From the NCBI RefSeq assembly GCF_039134705.1, contig NZ_CP146256.1, forward strand, positions 4,650,001-4,714,000: DNA of 64,000 nt. The letters are read 5' to 3'. Within the stretch, counting starts at the first letter, position 1, and each line of letters begins with the position of its first letter. The DNA is from Kineothrix sp. IPX-CK (GTDB lineage: Bacteria; Bacillota; Clostridia; Lachnospirales; Lachnospiraceae). Position numbers and translations under genes: made by a program. Under the pieces are notes generated by a model, which made no database searches, was not told the origin of the DNA, and was given only the letters and a program-made list of their open reading frames with translations. Shown here piece by piece: positions 14,725 through 23,104 of the stretch.

Positions 14725-15912
14725 ATGGGAAAGAAATTGACCGATAAAGTGAGCTGGGTAGGAAAAACGGACTGGGAGCTTATGAAGTTCCACGGAGATG
14801 AGTATTCCACCCACAGGGGCTCTTCCTACAATTCTTATTTGATCAGAGACCAAAAAAACGTACTGATAGATACGGTATGGCAGCCCTATGACAAAGAGTT
14901 CGTAGCTCGATTAAAACAGGAAATCGATTTAGAGAAAATTGATTATATTATTTTAAACCACAGTGAAATCGATCATAGCGGCGCATTGCCCGAATTGATG
15001 AGAGAGCTTCCGGATACACCCATTTATTGTACGGCGAACGGTGTAAAAATAATAAAGGGTCATTATCATCAGGACTGGAATTTCGTAACTGTTAAGACAG
15101 GGGATTCTCTGGATCTTGGTGAAAGCAAGCTGGTTTTCGTGGAAGCGCCCATGCTTCATTGGCCGGATAGCATGATGACTTATATGACCGGAGAAAATAT
15201 CCTTTTCAGCAACGATGCCTTCGGGCAGCATTATGCGACAGAATCTCTGTATAACGATGCTGTGGATGAGGCAGAGCTTTTTGCAGAGGCACTGAAATAT
15301 TATGCGAATATCCTTACCCCCTTTAGTCCTCTTGTTATGAAGAAAATCAAAGAGGTCTTAGCTCTTAACCTTCCGGTAGATATGATTTGTACAAGCCATG
15401 GAGTAATCTGGAAGGATAATCCGGTTCAGATTATCGAGAACTATCTAAAGTGGGCGGATAACTATCAGGAAAATCAGGTTACACTCGTATACGATACCAT
15501 GTGGAATTCTACCCGTAAAATGGCGGAAGCCATAGCGGAGGGCATTCGTCAGACCGATTCTTCCATAACGGTCAAGCTGATGAATGCTGCTAAGGAGGAC
15601 AAGAACGATATTATTACCGAGGTATTCCGCTCCAAAGCCATTCTTACAGGCTCCTCCACCATTAACAATGGTCTGCTCTTTTCTATGGGCGGTATTCTCG
15701 AGATGATGAAGGGCCTTAAATTCAAAAATAAAAAAGCCGCAGCTTTTGGAAGCTACGGCTGGAGCGGCGAATCGGTGAAGCAGTTGACAAAGTTCCTCGG
15801 TGAAGGAGGCTTTGAAGTTGTTAATGACGGCCTGCGCCTGCTCTGGGTGCCGGATGAGGAGGGTATTACCTCATGTGTGGAATATGGCAGACAATTCGCC
15901 AAGGCACTATAA
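14725..15912 (+). CDS. fprA: A-type flavoprotein / flavodiiron protein (FprA)
   Basis: Cytoplasmic oxygen- or NO-reducing enzyme of 395 residues. The N-terminal metallo-beta-lactamase-like domain (1-250) has the di-iron ligands H79-x-E81-x-D83-H84 (NHSEIDHSGA), a His in LHWPDSM near 147, an Asp in SNDAFGQH near 165 and a His in CTSHGVIW near 226. The C-terminal flavodoxin domain starts near 255 with the FMN loop LVYDTMWNSTRKMAE and contains GSSTINNGLL. Reduced rubredoxin or a flavoprotein would donate electrons. An AAAGGAGG site precedes ATG 14725. Its stop is two bases from the end of the convergent P-type ATPase remnant. Together with the hybrid-cluster and hemerythrin genes at the window's end it indicates an anaerobe that defends itself against O2 or NO. 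Confidence 0.95.
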   Translation: MGKKLTDKVSWVGKTDWELMKFHGDEYSTHRGSSYNSYLIRDQKNVLIDTVWQPYDKEFVARLKQEIDLEKIDYIILNHSEIDHSGALPELMRELPDTPIYCTANGVKIIKGHYHQDWNFVTVKTGDSLDLGESKLVFVEAPMLHWPDSMMTYMTGENILFSNDAFGQHYATESLYNDAVDEAELFAEALKYYANILTPFSPLVMKKIKEVLALNLPVDMICTSHGVIWKDNPVQIIENYLKWADNYQENQVTLVYDTMWNSTRKMAEAIAEGIRQTDSSITVKLMNAAKEDKNDIITEVFRSKAILTGSSTINNGLLFSMGGILEMMKGLKFKNKKAAAFGSYGWSGESVKQLTKFLGEGGFEVVNDGLRLLWVPDEEGITSCVEYGRQFAKAL

Positions 15913-15913
15913 T

Positions 15914-16817
15914 TTATTCCAGTAAATTTCCCATGCTCTTTACGCTTACAGCCAGAGTGGAGGTGTTGTGCAGCAGCGCAGAGGTTGCGGGCTGCAGGAT
16001 GCCTCCTGCTCCCAGAGCGATCAATTCGGAGTTTAAAGCCGACGATGAAACGATAGTTTGTGCCGATGCGCTTCATCAGGCTGTCACTGATAGCTATTCC
16101 TTCATCTGCGGCAGATAGAGCAGGAGAATCGTTGATACCGTCTCCTACCATGATCACCTTTTTCCCCTCTGCTTTCTCTTTTTCCACATATTTCGCTTTG
16201 TCTTCAGGAAGAACTTCCGAATAGTATTCGTCTACACCCACTTTTTTCGCGATAGAAGCAGCAGCACGTTTGTTATCTCCGGTCATCATGACTATTTTGC
16301 TTATTCCGGCTTTTCTCAAGGAATTAATGATTCCCTCGGCCTCTTCTCTTAACGGGTCCTCTATGCAGATGACCCCTGCCAGCTTATTGTCTATGGCGAG
16401 GTATAGGTGAGATTGCTCCCCGGGCAGCTTATGAAATTTTTCCATCATGCCTTCAGGAAGTTCGCAGCCTTCATCCTCAAATACAAAGTGGTGGCTGCCG
16501 ATAATCGTCTTTTTATCTCCTATAAAAGTAGAAATGCCGTGTGCGACGATATAATCTACCCTGGAGTGCATTTCTTCATGTTCCAGATTCCTTTCTCTGG
16601 CGGCGTTCACCACGGCTTTAGCCATGGAATGAGGAAAATGCTCTTCCATGCATGCAGCCATCCGCAGCAGTTCGTCGGGAGAGTCTCCGTTGAAGGAAAC
16701 CACATTGATAACCGCAGGTTGTGCTTTGGTCAGGGTACCGGTCTTATCGAAGACAATAGTATCTGCTTGTGCTATGGCTACAAGATATTTTCCTCTTTCG
16801 TAGTCATTAGTGTTCAT
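15914..16817 (-). pseudogene. Degraded heavy-metal P1B-type ATPase (C-terminal part)
   Basis: What remains begins near the phosphorylation site: DTIVFDKTGTLTK, then the nucleotide-binding domain with HFPHSMAKAV, MMTGDNKRAAASIAKKVGV and GDGINDSPALSAADEGIAIS. Three lesions are visible. The N-terminal metal-binding domain, first membrane helices and TGES actuator are absent. The chain jumps from GIAISD directly to SLMKRIGTNYRFIVGF, deleting about 40 residues. A single extra A in the AAA at about 16033 shifts the frame; removing it restores a normal ending (NSELIALGAGGILQPATSAL, then further to KSMGNLLE and the stop at 15914). Family knowledge: such pumps export Zn/Cd/Cu. The remnant cannot transport. 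Confidence 0.88.
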
Positions 16818-16884
16818 ATCCGGTGTATATTGTCATTATGAGGCAGAATACCATCGCCCACGCCCAATATTTATGGTGCTTCAT
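16807..16884 (-). CDS. 25-residue membrane peptide upstream of the ATPase remnant
   Basis: ATG at 16884 follows a strong AAGGAGGAAGAAAA site and encodes MKHHKYWAWAMVFCLIMTIY followed by TGYEH. The single hydrophobic helix matches my memory of short DUF6219-like proteins next to heavy-metal ATPases. Its end overlaps the truncated ATPase frame by 11 bases, so the deletion that removed the ATPase N-terminus probably begins inside or just after this gene; the peptide may itself be shortened. Confidence 0.6.
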   Translation of the reverse strand: MKHHKYWAWAMVFCLIMTIYTGYEH

Positions 16885-17091
16885 TTTTCTTCCTCCTTAG
16901 TAAAATAACAAATTATCCTCATTTCAAGCAACCGAAAGCTTTCCCTTTTCTTTCATTTTATTGCTTTATGTGGTAATATTTAAGTGTAATAAAAATTTAA
17001 CAAACTTTTAATATAATAGATTACCGTTTACACAGCAGCTTAACACTTGCTGTTAGGCTGCGTAAGAACGTGATTGGGGAGAACTATTACA

Positions 17092-18396
17092 ATGGGTGTA
17101 AGATTAAAAAATATTATAAAAAGTTTATTTAGAAAAATAGTCTTTCATTATAAAAAGCATCCAATACTTTTATGTCTGGTTCTTAGCTTTGCTGTTTTTA
17201 CCGTTCCGGCCGTCTTGGTTTTTATCTCAGAGATATTAAATCATGGGGTAGATAAGGATGATTTGTACATGTATTTTATTATTTTTATCCTTATTTGGAT
17301 ATTCATTGCGGTACCCTTGGTGCTGACGATAATAAATATGGCTGCCTTGTTTTTTAAAAATCCCTCTTCGGAGCTTTCGAGAGGCAGCAGGAGAATTGAG
17401 GCACTCACCATTTTTCTTGGAATTGTTTATAGCGTCATCTATGCGGGTTCAGGTTTTTCTAATATAACCTTTAATGATTGGTGGATCGAGCTCTGGAATT
17501 TGGAAAAGCATTCTCCTATTCTTACGGAGGCCCTGCCTACCATATTAGCGATCATCGGCCTTTCTATGCTGGGATATATTATCGTTCGCTATGGCAGGCT
17601 GGAAAAACTACCGCCTTTAGTCCTTACCTTCTGTATTGCCGGCATGTATCTGGGAGCGGCACAGTGCGTTCTTTGGATTGTGCAAATATGGGAAATGGAA
17701 TATGACAGCATATTTTTTAGTTTATTGCCGTTTAATTTTATTCTTATCGTATTTAAAACAATAAAGGAGCTTATATTCAGATGGCAGGAGCTTCAGGCTG
17801 CGGATGCAAGTCAGACAAAAGAATCCTTTTCTTTTATCCAGTCATGGCTGATGAATTCATCCAAATGGCCAGTCATAGGACTGATACTTATCCTTCCGCT
17901 TCTGGGAATTGTGATCGTGATCCTGATGCTGTTCGGACAGGCGCCGGACAGCTTTATAAAGGCCTGGACGGAGACAGCTGATTGGAGCTTGTCCAAAAGA
18001 ATAGCTCCGCAGAACGTTATGTACGACGAACACTATTTATGCACGGTAGCAGCAGGCGGACATAAGAGGGTGGTGAAGCCTCTGCGGCTTGGAGTGAGGC
18101 ACGGACATGAGGTCATCGTCAATAGACAGCTTTGCGTTGCTAATGCATTCGAGCAGATTCTTGAAGAAAGGACTCCTCGCTTGCACGCAGTGATAAGAGA
18201 TGCTTACGATAAATATGGTTATCCGATTGCTAAGAATATCAAATCGCCGTTTATGGCAGATTTTATTTATTATGTTATGAAACCGGCAGAATGGTTTTTC
18301 CTGATGGTCATTTACCTTTGTGACAGCAAGCCGGAGAATAGAATTGCACTGCAGTATATTCCCAAACCTCATATGAGGTTTGAGGAAATAAATTAA
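17092..18396 (+). CDS. Polytopic membrane protein, DUF6688-like
   Basis: 434 residues. ATG 17092 follows GGGGAGA at suitable distance. About seven membrane segments occupy residues 25-300 (LLCLVLSFAVFTVPAVLVF, then others up to VIGLILILPLLGIVIVILML). A conserved-looking soluble C-terminal part follows: YDEHYLCTVAAGGHKRVVKP, then RHGHEVIVNRQLCVANAFEQ. I associate this pattern with the DUF6688 family, from memory. The function is unknown. It lies 24 bases upstream of an NMT1-type binding-protein gene and may be co-transcribed with that transporter. An inverted repeat CAGCAGCTTAACA / TGTTAGGCTG lies in its leader (about 17033-17061). Confidence 0.65.
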   Translation: MGVRLKNIIKSLFRKIVFHYKKHPILLCLVLSFAVFTVPAVLVFISEILNHGVDKDDLYMYFIIFILIWIFIAVPLVLTIINMAALFFKNPSSELSRGSRRIEALTIFLGIVYSVIYAGSGFSNITFNDWWIELWNLEKHSPILTEALPTILAIIGLSMLGYIIVRYGRLEKLPPLVLTFCIAGMYLGAAQCVLWIVQIWEMEYDSIFFSLLPFNFILIVFKTIKELIFRWQELQAADASQTKESFSFIQSWLMNSSKWPVIGLILILPLLGIVIVILMLFGQAPDSFIKAWTETADWSLSKRIAPQNVMYDEHYLCTVAAGGHKRVVKPLRLGVRHGHEVIVNRQLCVANAFEQILEERTPRLHAVIRDAYDKYGYPIAKNIKSPFMADFIYYVMKPAEWFFLMVIYLCDSKPENRIALQYIPKPHMRFEEIN

Positions 18397-18420
18397 TAAA
18401 TGGTAAGGAAGGGAAGAATT

Positions 18421-19512
18421 ATGAAAAAATTATTGATGTTGCCTATAAGTTTGGCTTTGTGCCTCACACTAATAACGGGCTGCGGCAGCCAGGCGGGAGG
18501 TCCCTCGGAGGTCCAGCCGACGGAAACCTCCGGGGCGGAGAGCCAGGCTCCTGGAGAAGAGACTAAAGAGACTGCGGACATATCCGATACGACAGATACA
18601 GCGGTTCGGGTCATGGCACTGAAAGGGCCTACCGCTATGGGTTTAGTAGAGTTTATGAATGAAAGCGAATCCGGTGCTGTGAACGGGAACGATTATGAGT
18701 TCACCATCGCGGCTTCTGCGGATGAAGTAACTCCCAAGCTGGTCCAGGGTGAGGCGGACATTGCGGCAGTCCCCGCTAATCTGGCTTCGGTGCTTTATAA
18801 CAATACGGAAGGCCAGGTACAGGTGTTGTCTATCAATACCTTAGGGGTGCTTTATATTGTGGATACGGGAGATACGGTACATTCGGCGGCGGATTTGAAA
18901 GGAAAAACCATATATGCCAGCGGAAAAGGCGCAACTCCGGAATATGCAATAGACTATATTCTTATGAAAAATGGAATAGACCCGGAAAAAGATGTAACGA
19001 TAGAATGGAAGTCGGAACATGCGGAATGTGTGGCGGCGCTTGCGGCCTCCGAAGATGGAGGTATCGCTCTGCTCCCTCAGCCCTTCGTTACCATAGCGCA
19101 GACACAGGATGACAGAATACGTATTGCGCTTGATCTGACAGAGGAGTGGGACATGCTGCAAAAGGATGAGGAGACGCCCAGTGCCCTTCTTACCGGAGTC
19201 GTTGTAGCGAGAGCCGATTTCATAGAGGAGCATCCTGAGACAATAAGTGCTTTTATGGATTCCTATAAGAAATCTGTAGATTACGTAAATGGAAATATGG
19301 AGGAAGCAGCAAAGCTTATCGAGAAGTTCGATATCGTTCCTGCCGCTGTAGCACAAAAGGCGCTGCCGTATTGCAATATTACTTTTATCGAGGGAGCGGA
19401 AATGAAGGATAAACTTTCGGGATATCTGAGCGTATTGTTGGAACAGAATGAAAAGTCCGTGGGAGGAGAGATTCCGGCAGATGACTTTTACTATGAAAGA
19501 CAAGGGAATTAA
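18421..19512 (+). CDS. NMT1/SsuA-type ABC transporter substrate-binding lipoprotein
   Basis: 363 residues from ATG 18421 (AAGGAAGGGAAG upstream). Lipoprotein signal MKKLLMLPISLALCLTLITG then Cys; a Ser/Glu/Thr-rich linker follows. The body has family features of the taurine/nitrate/thiamine-precursor group: VRVMALKGPTAMGLVEFMN, LVQGEADIAAVPANLASVLY and GKTIYASGKGATPEYAIDYI. It binds a small organic or inorganic substrate at the cell surface and passes it to the permease that overlaps its 3' end by 32 bases. The 'GPTAMG' start is common in the less studied branch of this family, so the substrate cannot be stated. Confidence 0.9.
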   Translation: MKKLLMLPISLALCLTLITGCGSQAGGPSEVQPTETSGAESQAPGEETKETADISDTTDTAVRVMALKGPTAMGLVEFMNESESGAVNGNDYEFTIAASADEVTPKLVQGEADIAAVPANLASVLYNNTEGQVQVLSINTLGVLYIVDTGDTVHSAADLKGKTIYASGKGATPEYAIDYILMKNGIDPEKDVTIEWKSEHAECVAALAASEDGGIALLPQPFVTIAQTQDDRIRIALDLTEEWDMLQKDEETPSALLTGVVVARADFIEEHPETISAFMDSYKKSVDYVNGNMEEAAKLIEKFDIVPAAVAQKALPYCNITFIEGAEMKDKLSGYLSVLLEQNEKSVGGEIPADDFYYERQGN

Positions 19513-20251
19513 ATCAAATATAAAAATATGGGCTGTTTTGCTATGGCTGCTCGTGTGGGAGATAGCGGCGCGTTCTATCGGGCAGGAGATACTTTTGGTA
19601 TCTCCTGTTGTTGTATTGACTAAATTTCTGCAATTGTCCTTTACTTTCTCGTTCTGGCAATCCATTTTCTTTTCTCTCCTTCGTATCATCGGAGGATTTT
19701 TGTTAGCTTTATGTGCCGGAATGATATTGGCAGCAATCAGCTCTGTTCACAACTTTATCAAGGAACTGATACGACCTCTTATCGCGGTAATAAAGACAGT
19801 GCCCGTGGCATCCTTCATTATCCTCGTATTGATATGGGTGCCTTCCCGCAATTTATCGGTAGTTATTTCCTTTCTCATGGTACTGCCGGTGGTATATCAT
19901 AATATTTCGGAGGGTATAGAGAGGATGGACCGGCAGCTTCTGGAAATGGCTCAGGTCTTTCAAGTACCTTATGGAAGGCGCCTCAGATATATATATCTTT
20001 CTCAGATCATGCCCTTTTTTAAGACGGCGGCCTCTCTGTCCCTGGGACTATGCTGGAAGGCGGGGATTGCAGCGGAGGTGATAGGCATTCCGAAAGGATC
20101 TATCGGAGAAAAGTTATATGAAGCGAAGATTTATTTGCAGACTCCGGATTTATTTGCATGGACACTCACCATTGTCCTTTTGAGTGTGAGTTTCGAGAAA
20201 ATATTTCTACTTTTTGTGGATAAGTTGGTTAAAAAGATGGAGAGAGGTTGA
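19481..20251 (+). CDS. ABC transporter permease, SsuC/TauC-like
   Basis: 256 residues. I use ATG 19481, behind GGAGGAGAG at about 13 bases; ATG 19493 is an alternative with no ribosome site. Six membrane segments; N-terminal WAVLLWLLVWEIAARSIG, and the EAA-type loop EMAQVFQVPYGRRLRYIYLS near residues 155-175. The ending of the family, GLCWKAGIAAEVIGIPKGSIG, is present. The first 11 codons overlap the binding-protein gene, which implies translational coupling. The ATPase gene follows after 23 bases. Confidence 0.9.
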   Translation: MTFTMKDKGIKSNIKIWAVLLWLLVWEIAARSIGQEILLVSPVVVLTKFLQLSFTFSFWQSIFFSLLRIIGGFLLALCAGMILAAISSVHNFIKELIRPLIAVIKTVPVASFIILVLIWVPSRNLSVVISFLMVLPVVYHNISEGIERMDRQLLEMAQVFQVPYGRRLRYIYLSQIMPFFKTAASLSLGLCWKAGIAAEVIGIPKGSIGEKLYEAKIYLQTPDLFAWTLTIVLLSVSFEKIFLLFVDKLVKKMERG

Positions 20252-20274
20252 AAACCCAAGGAGAACCATAAGAA

Positions 20275-20871
20275 ATGGATATTGAAGTTATTAATGTATC
20301 AAAAAAGTACGGGGAGAAAGAAGTACTTCGTAACTTTTCCATCAAAATAAAAGAGGGAACAGTTACTTCTGTTATGGCGCCCTCCGGAGCAGGCAAGACA
20401 ACGCTTCTCAGAATTCTGGCGGGGCTTGAGAAGGCGGATGAGGGAAGTGTTATAGGAATGGAAAACAAAAGGATCGGCATGGTCTTTCAAGAGGACAGAC
20501 TTTGTGAAAATCTGAATGCAGTTTCCAATATTCGTCTGGTATGCGATAGCGGGATAACCGTGCGGCAGATCGAGGAAGAACTGCAAAGAGTAGGTCTTTC
20601 GGGAAGCGAAAGGCAGCCCGTCAGGGAATTATCCGGCGGTATGCGAAGACGAACCGCTCTGGTACGGGCCTTGCTGTCCCCTTATGATATTCTGATTCTG
20701 GATGAACCTTTTAAAGGGCTGGATGAACATAAAAAAAATGAAGTCATGAGCTATACCTTGGAAAAAAGTATGGGTAAGACGGTTATATTGGTGACCCACG
20801 ATGAAAATGAAGCGAAATTTATGGATGGAAAAATAATATTTCTGAATAACGGAGATCATAGATTAATTTGA
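20275..20871 (+). CDS. ABC transporter ATPase, SsuB/TauB-like, short form
   Basis: 198 residues, some 40-50 shorter than typical SsuB. Walker A APSGAGKTTLLR (about 38-49), Q-loop GMVFQEDRLCENLNAV, signature LSGGMRRRTALVRALL and Walker B ILILDEPFKGLDEHKKN, then switch histidine VTHDENEA. The chain ends soon after the H-loop, so the C-terminal regulatory helix is missing, which is common among compact members. It powers the transporter encoded upstream. Confidence 0.92.
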   Translation: MDIEVINVSKKYGEKEVLRNFSIKIKEGTVTSVMAPSGAGKTTLLRILAGLEKADEGSVIGMENKRIGMVFQEDRLCENLNAVSNIRLVCDSGITVRQIEEELQRVGLSGSERQPVRELSGGMRRRTALVRALLSPYDILILDEPFKGLDEHKKNEVMSYTLEKSMGKTVILVTHDENEAKFMDGKIIFLNNGDHRLI

Positions 20872-20951
20872 GGCTTTCGGAATCTTTTATTCTATAACGA
20901 AGCGGAGGAAAGTACATATAATAATATAACTTAAATATTAAGGATATATCT

Positions 20952-21776
20952 ATGTTCTATATTACTTCCTCAGATAATGTAAAAATAGCAGTATATAATT
21001 ATGATTGCGGCGGGACTCATACGGTTTTTCTTATTCACGGCTGGCCGCTCTCCCATAAAATCTACGAATATCAGGTAGAGAGATTAATTGCCTGTGGTTA
21101 TCGGGTAGTGTCAATTGATTTAAGAGGCTTTGACAACTCTGATGCTCCGGCCTGCGGTTATTCCTATGATCGGATGGCAGCGGATATTTATGGAATTATT
21201 ACGGCGCTTCGCCTTACGGATATTGTTTTGGTAGGATTCTCCATGGGCGGAGCGATCGCATTACGGTACATGAACATATATCAGGGATACGGAGTAAAGC
21301 AGTTGATTCTGTTAGCGGCAGCGGCTCCTTCATGGACGCAGCGCCCCGGTTATCCTTATGGACTTACAAGAAGTTATGTGGATGGATTAATTGAGCAGGT
21401 ATGTACCGATAGGCCTAAGCTTGTTCATGAATTTACTCATAACCAGTTATTCGCGTGTCCTCAAAGCGAGGCAGCTAAAAATTGGTTTGAGGATATAGCG
21501 CTTTCCGCATCGGGAATCGGAACTTTGAAAACAGCAATTTCCCTTCGGGATGAGGACGGGAGAAAGGATCTGGCAGCAGTGTCTGTACCTACTGCAATTA
21601 TACATGGCGCCAAGGATATTGTTGTATCCAATGATCTCGTGAGAATTCAGCATATGAGCATCCGAGGTTCCAAGCTGTATACTCTTGAAAATAGCGGACA
21701 CGGAATCATGTATGATGAATTGGACAAATTTAACCGGATATTTATTAATGTAATTGAGGAGTTGCATCCAGCTTGA
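20952..21776 (+). CDS. Alpha/beta hydrolase
   Basis: 274 residues, cytoplasmic. Oxyanion-hole segment FLIHGWPLSHKIYEYQ (about 26-41), nucleophile elbow GFSMGGAIAL with Ser at about 97, acid in IIHGAKDIVV and catalytic His in ENSGHGIMYDE. This order is that of the epoxide hydrolase/haloperoxidase-like group ('HGWPLS', 'GFSMGG'), often annotated as non-haem chloroperoxidase-like. The natural substrate is unknown. It is 80 bases after the ABC ATPase on the same strand, probably a separate unit. Confidence 0.85.
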   Translation: MFYITSSDNVKIAVYNYDCGGTHTVFLIHGWPLSHKIYEYQVERLIACGYRVVSIDLRGFDNSDAPACGYSYDRMAADIYGIITALRLTDIVLVGFSMGGAIALRYMNIYQGYGVKQLILLAAAAPSWTQRPGYPYGLTRSYVDGLIEQVCTDRPKLVHEFTHNQLFACPQSEAAKNWFEDIALSASGIGTLKTAISLRDEDGRKDLAAVSVPTAIIHGAKDIVVSNDLVRIQHMSIRGSKLYTLENSGHGIMYDELDKFNRIFINVIEELHPA

Positions 21777-21857
21777 CATTTGTATTAAAAGTATTCAAAA
21801 TAAAAGAAATGGACATCTTAGGATTAGGACTGTTTTGCAAAGGAAAAGGTATTTGAC

Positions 21858-22808
21858 ATGAATTATATAGTGTTTGATTTAGAATGGAATCAAAGCAATA
21901 CCGGAAAAGATGAAGAAGTAAAAACCGTCCCTTTTGAAATTATAGAAATTGGCGCTTTAAAACTGAACGACAATTTTGAAATTACCGGGGAGTTCAACCG
22001 GTTGATTAAGCCTCAGATATATCATGAAATGCACCATATTACTAGAAAATTGATACATTTGCAGATAGAAGAGCTGGAGAACGAGAGTTTTTTTATTGAT
22101 GTCATACATGATTTTCTTACATGGTGCGGAACGGATTATATGTTTTGTACTTGGGGGCCTTTGGATTTGACTGAACTTCAGCGGAATATGCGCTATTACG
22201 ATATACCACTGCTTTCGGACAGGCCGTTGAAATTTTATGACGTGCAAAAGCTATTCAGCATCGGCTTCGAGGACAAGAAGTCCAGAAGAACCTTGGAGTA
22301 TGCTATCGATTTTCTGAATATAGGAAAGGACATTCCCTTTCACAGAGCTTTCAGCGATGCATATTATACTGCAAAAATACTGGCACATATCGACAAGGAA
22401 CTGCTCAGCAATTTTTCCTTTGATGTTTTTGTGGCACCGGCGAGCAAGAAAGAAGAAGTGTATGCGGTATTTGATAATTATACAAAGTACATTTCCAGAG
22501 AATTCGACAGTAAGCAGGATGTGCTGGATGACAGGGAAATTATGAGTACCAAGTGCTATCTTTGCCGGAAGAATATCAAGCGTAAAATTAAGTGGTTTAC
22601 TCCTAACGGAAAGCATTACTACAGTGTAGGCTATTGTAACAGCCACGGTTTCATGAAAGCAAAAGTGCGTATCAAGAAATCGGAGAACGATAAGATATAT
22701 GCCATAAAGACCACGAAATTTATATCGGAAGAGGATGTGCTCGAAATCAAAGAGAAGCAGGGACGGGCCAGGCAGCAGAAAAAAGAAAGAAATAAGTACG
22801 GAAGGTAA
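21858..22808 (+). CDS. DnaQ-like 3'-5' exonuclease family protein
   Basis: 316 residues. Exonuclease domain (1-180) with DEDDh residues: the first motif YIVFDLEWNQ (Asp/Glu at 6 and 8), an Asp in GPLDLTELQ, and the last motif HRAFSDAYYTAKIL (His and Asp). A C-terminal region (about 225-316) has two Cys-X2-Cys-like elements (CYLCRKNIKRK and later Cys/His) that resemble a small zinc-binding tail, and ends in a basic stretch. It would degrade short DNA or RNA; whether it has a repair or RNA-turnover role is not visible. The 202-bp palindromic repeat begins 13 bases after the stop. Confidence 0.88.
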   Translation: MNYIVFDLEWNQSNTGKDEEVKTVPFEIIEIGALKLNDNFEITGEFNRLIKPQIYHEMHHITRKLIHLQIEELENESFFIDVIHDFLTWCGTDYMFCTWGPLDLTELQRNMRYYDIPLLSDRPLKFYDVQKLFSIGFEDKKSRRTLEYAIDFLNIGKDIPFHRAFSDAYYTAKILAHIDKELLSNFSFDVFVAPASKKEEVYAVFDNYTKYISREFDSKQDVLDDREIMSTKCYLCRKNIKRKIKWFTPNGKHYYSVGYCNSHGFMKAKVRIKKSENDKIYAIKTTKFISEEDVLEIKEKQGRARQQKKERNKYGR

Positions 22809-22820
22809 ACAAAATAATGA

Positions 22821-23022
22821 TTCGGCAATTTGCACAATTTCAATTTCAATAGTGTGATACAAAATATAGTTCATTCGCAACACGCTCTCGCTTGGATGAA
22901 GTACGTAGTGGTACATAAGACCCTAAAATACAGGGTCTAAGTACCAACGACTTCATACAGTTGCTCATTGAACTATGTTTTGTATCACTATAGCCAAGTC
23001 TGTGTTTGTGCAAATTGCCGAA
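22821..23022. repeat. 202-bp MITE-like palindrome with terminal inverted repeats
   Basis: Outer arms TTCGGCAATTTGCACAA and TTGTGCAAATTGCCGAA are perfect 17-bp complements. Inner arms ATAGTG(TG)ATACAAAA and TTTTGTATCACTAT, GTTCATTCGCAAC and GTTGCTCATTGAAC, and TGGATGAAGT and ACTTCAT-type segments also pair. The apex is AGACCCT-AAAATAC-AGGGTCT. The whole element can form one long stem and has no coding frame, as in miniature inverted-repeat elements. Confidence 0.8.
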
Positions 23023-23104
23023 GCTAAGTTGTCTGTAAGGCTTTTGGAACTCTAATCTATAATGGGAAAGTGCTCCTGTTACATAAAAAATGGACGCGCA
23101 GCTG

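Noticed and set aside
18841..19689. A 282-codon leftward frame across the NMT1-type binding protein and permease genes
   Set aside because: Its composition is that of an antisense shadow and it covers the overlap of two well-supported genes.
21957..22916. Leftward frames opposite the DnaQ-like exonuclease gene
   Set aside because: They have no ribosome site or recognisable domain, and the rightward gene has clear catalytic motifs.
22821..23022. CRISPR array
   Set aside because: The repeats are inverted arms of a single palindrome, not regularly spaced direct repeats; no cas genes are in the window.
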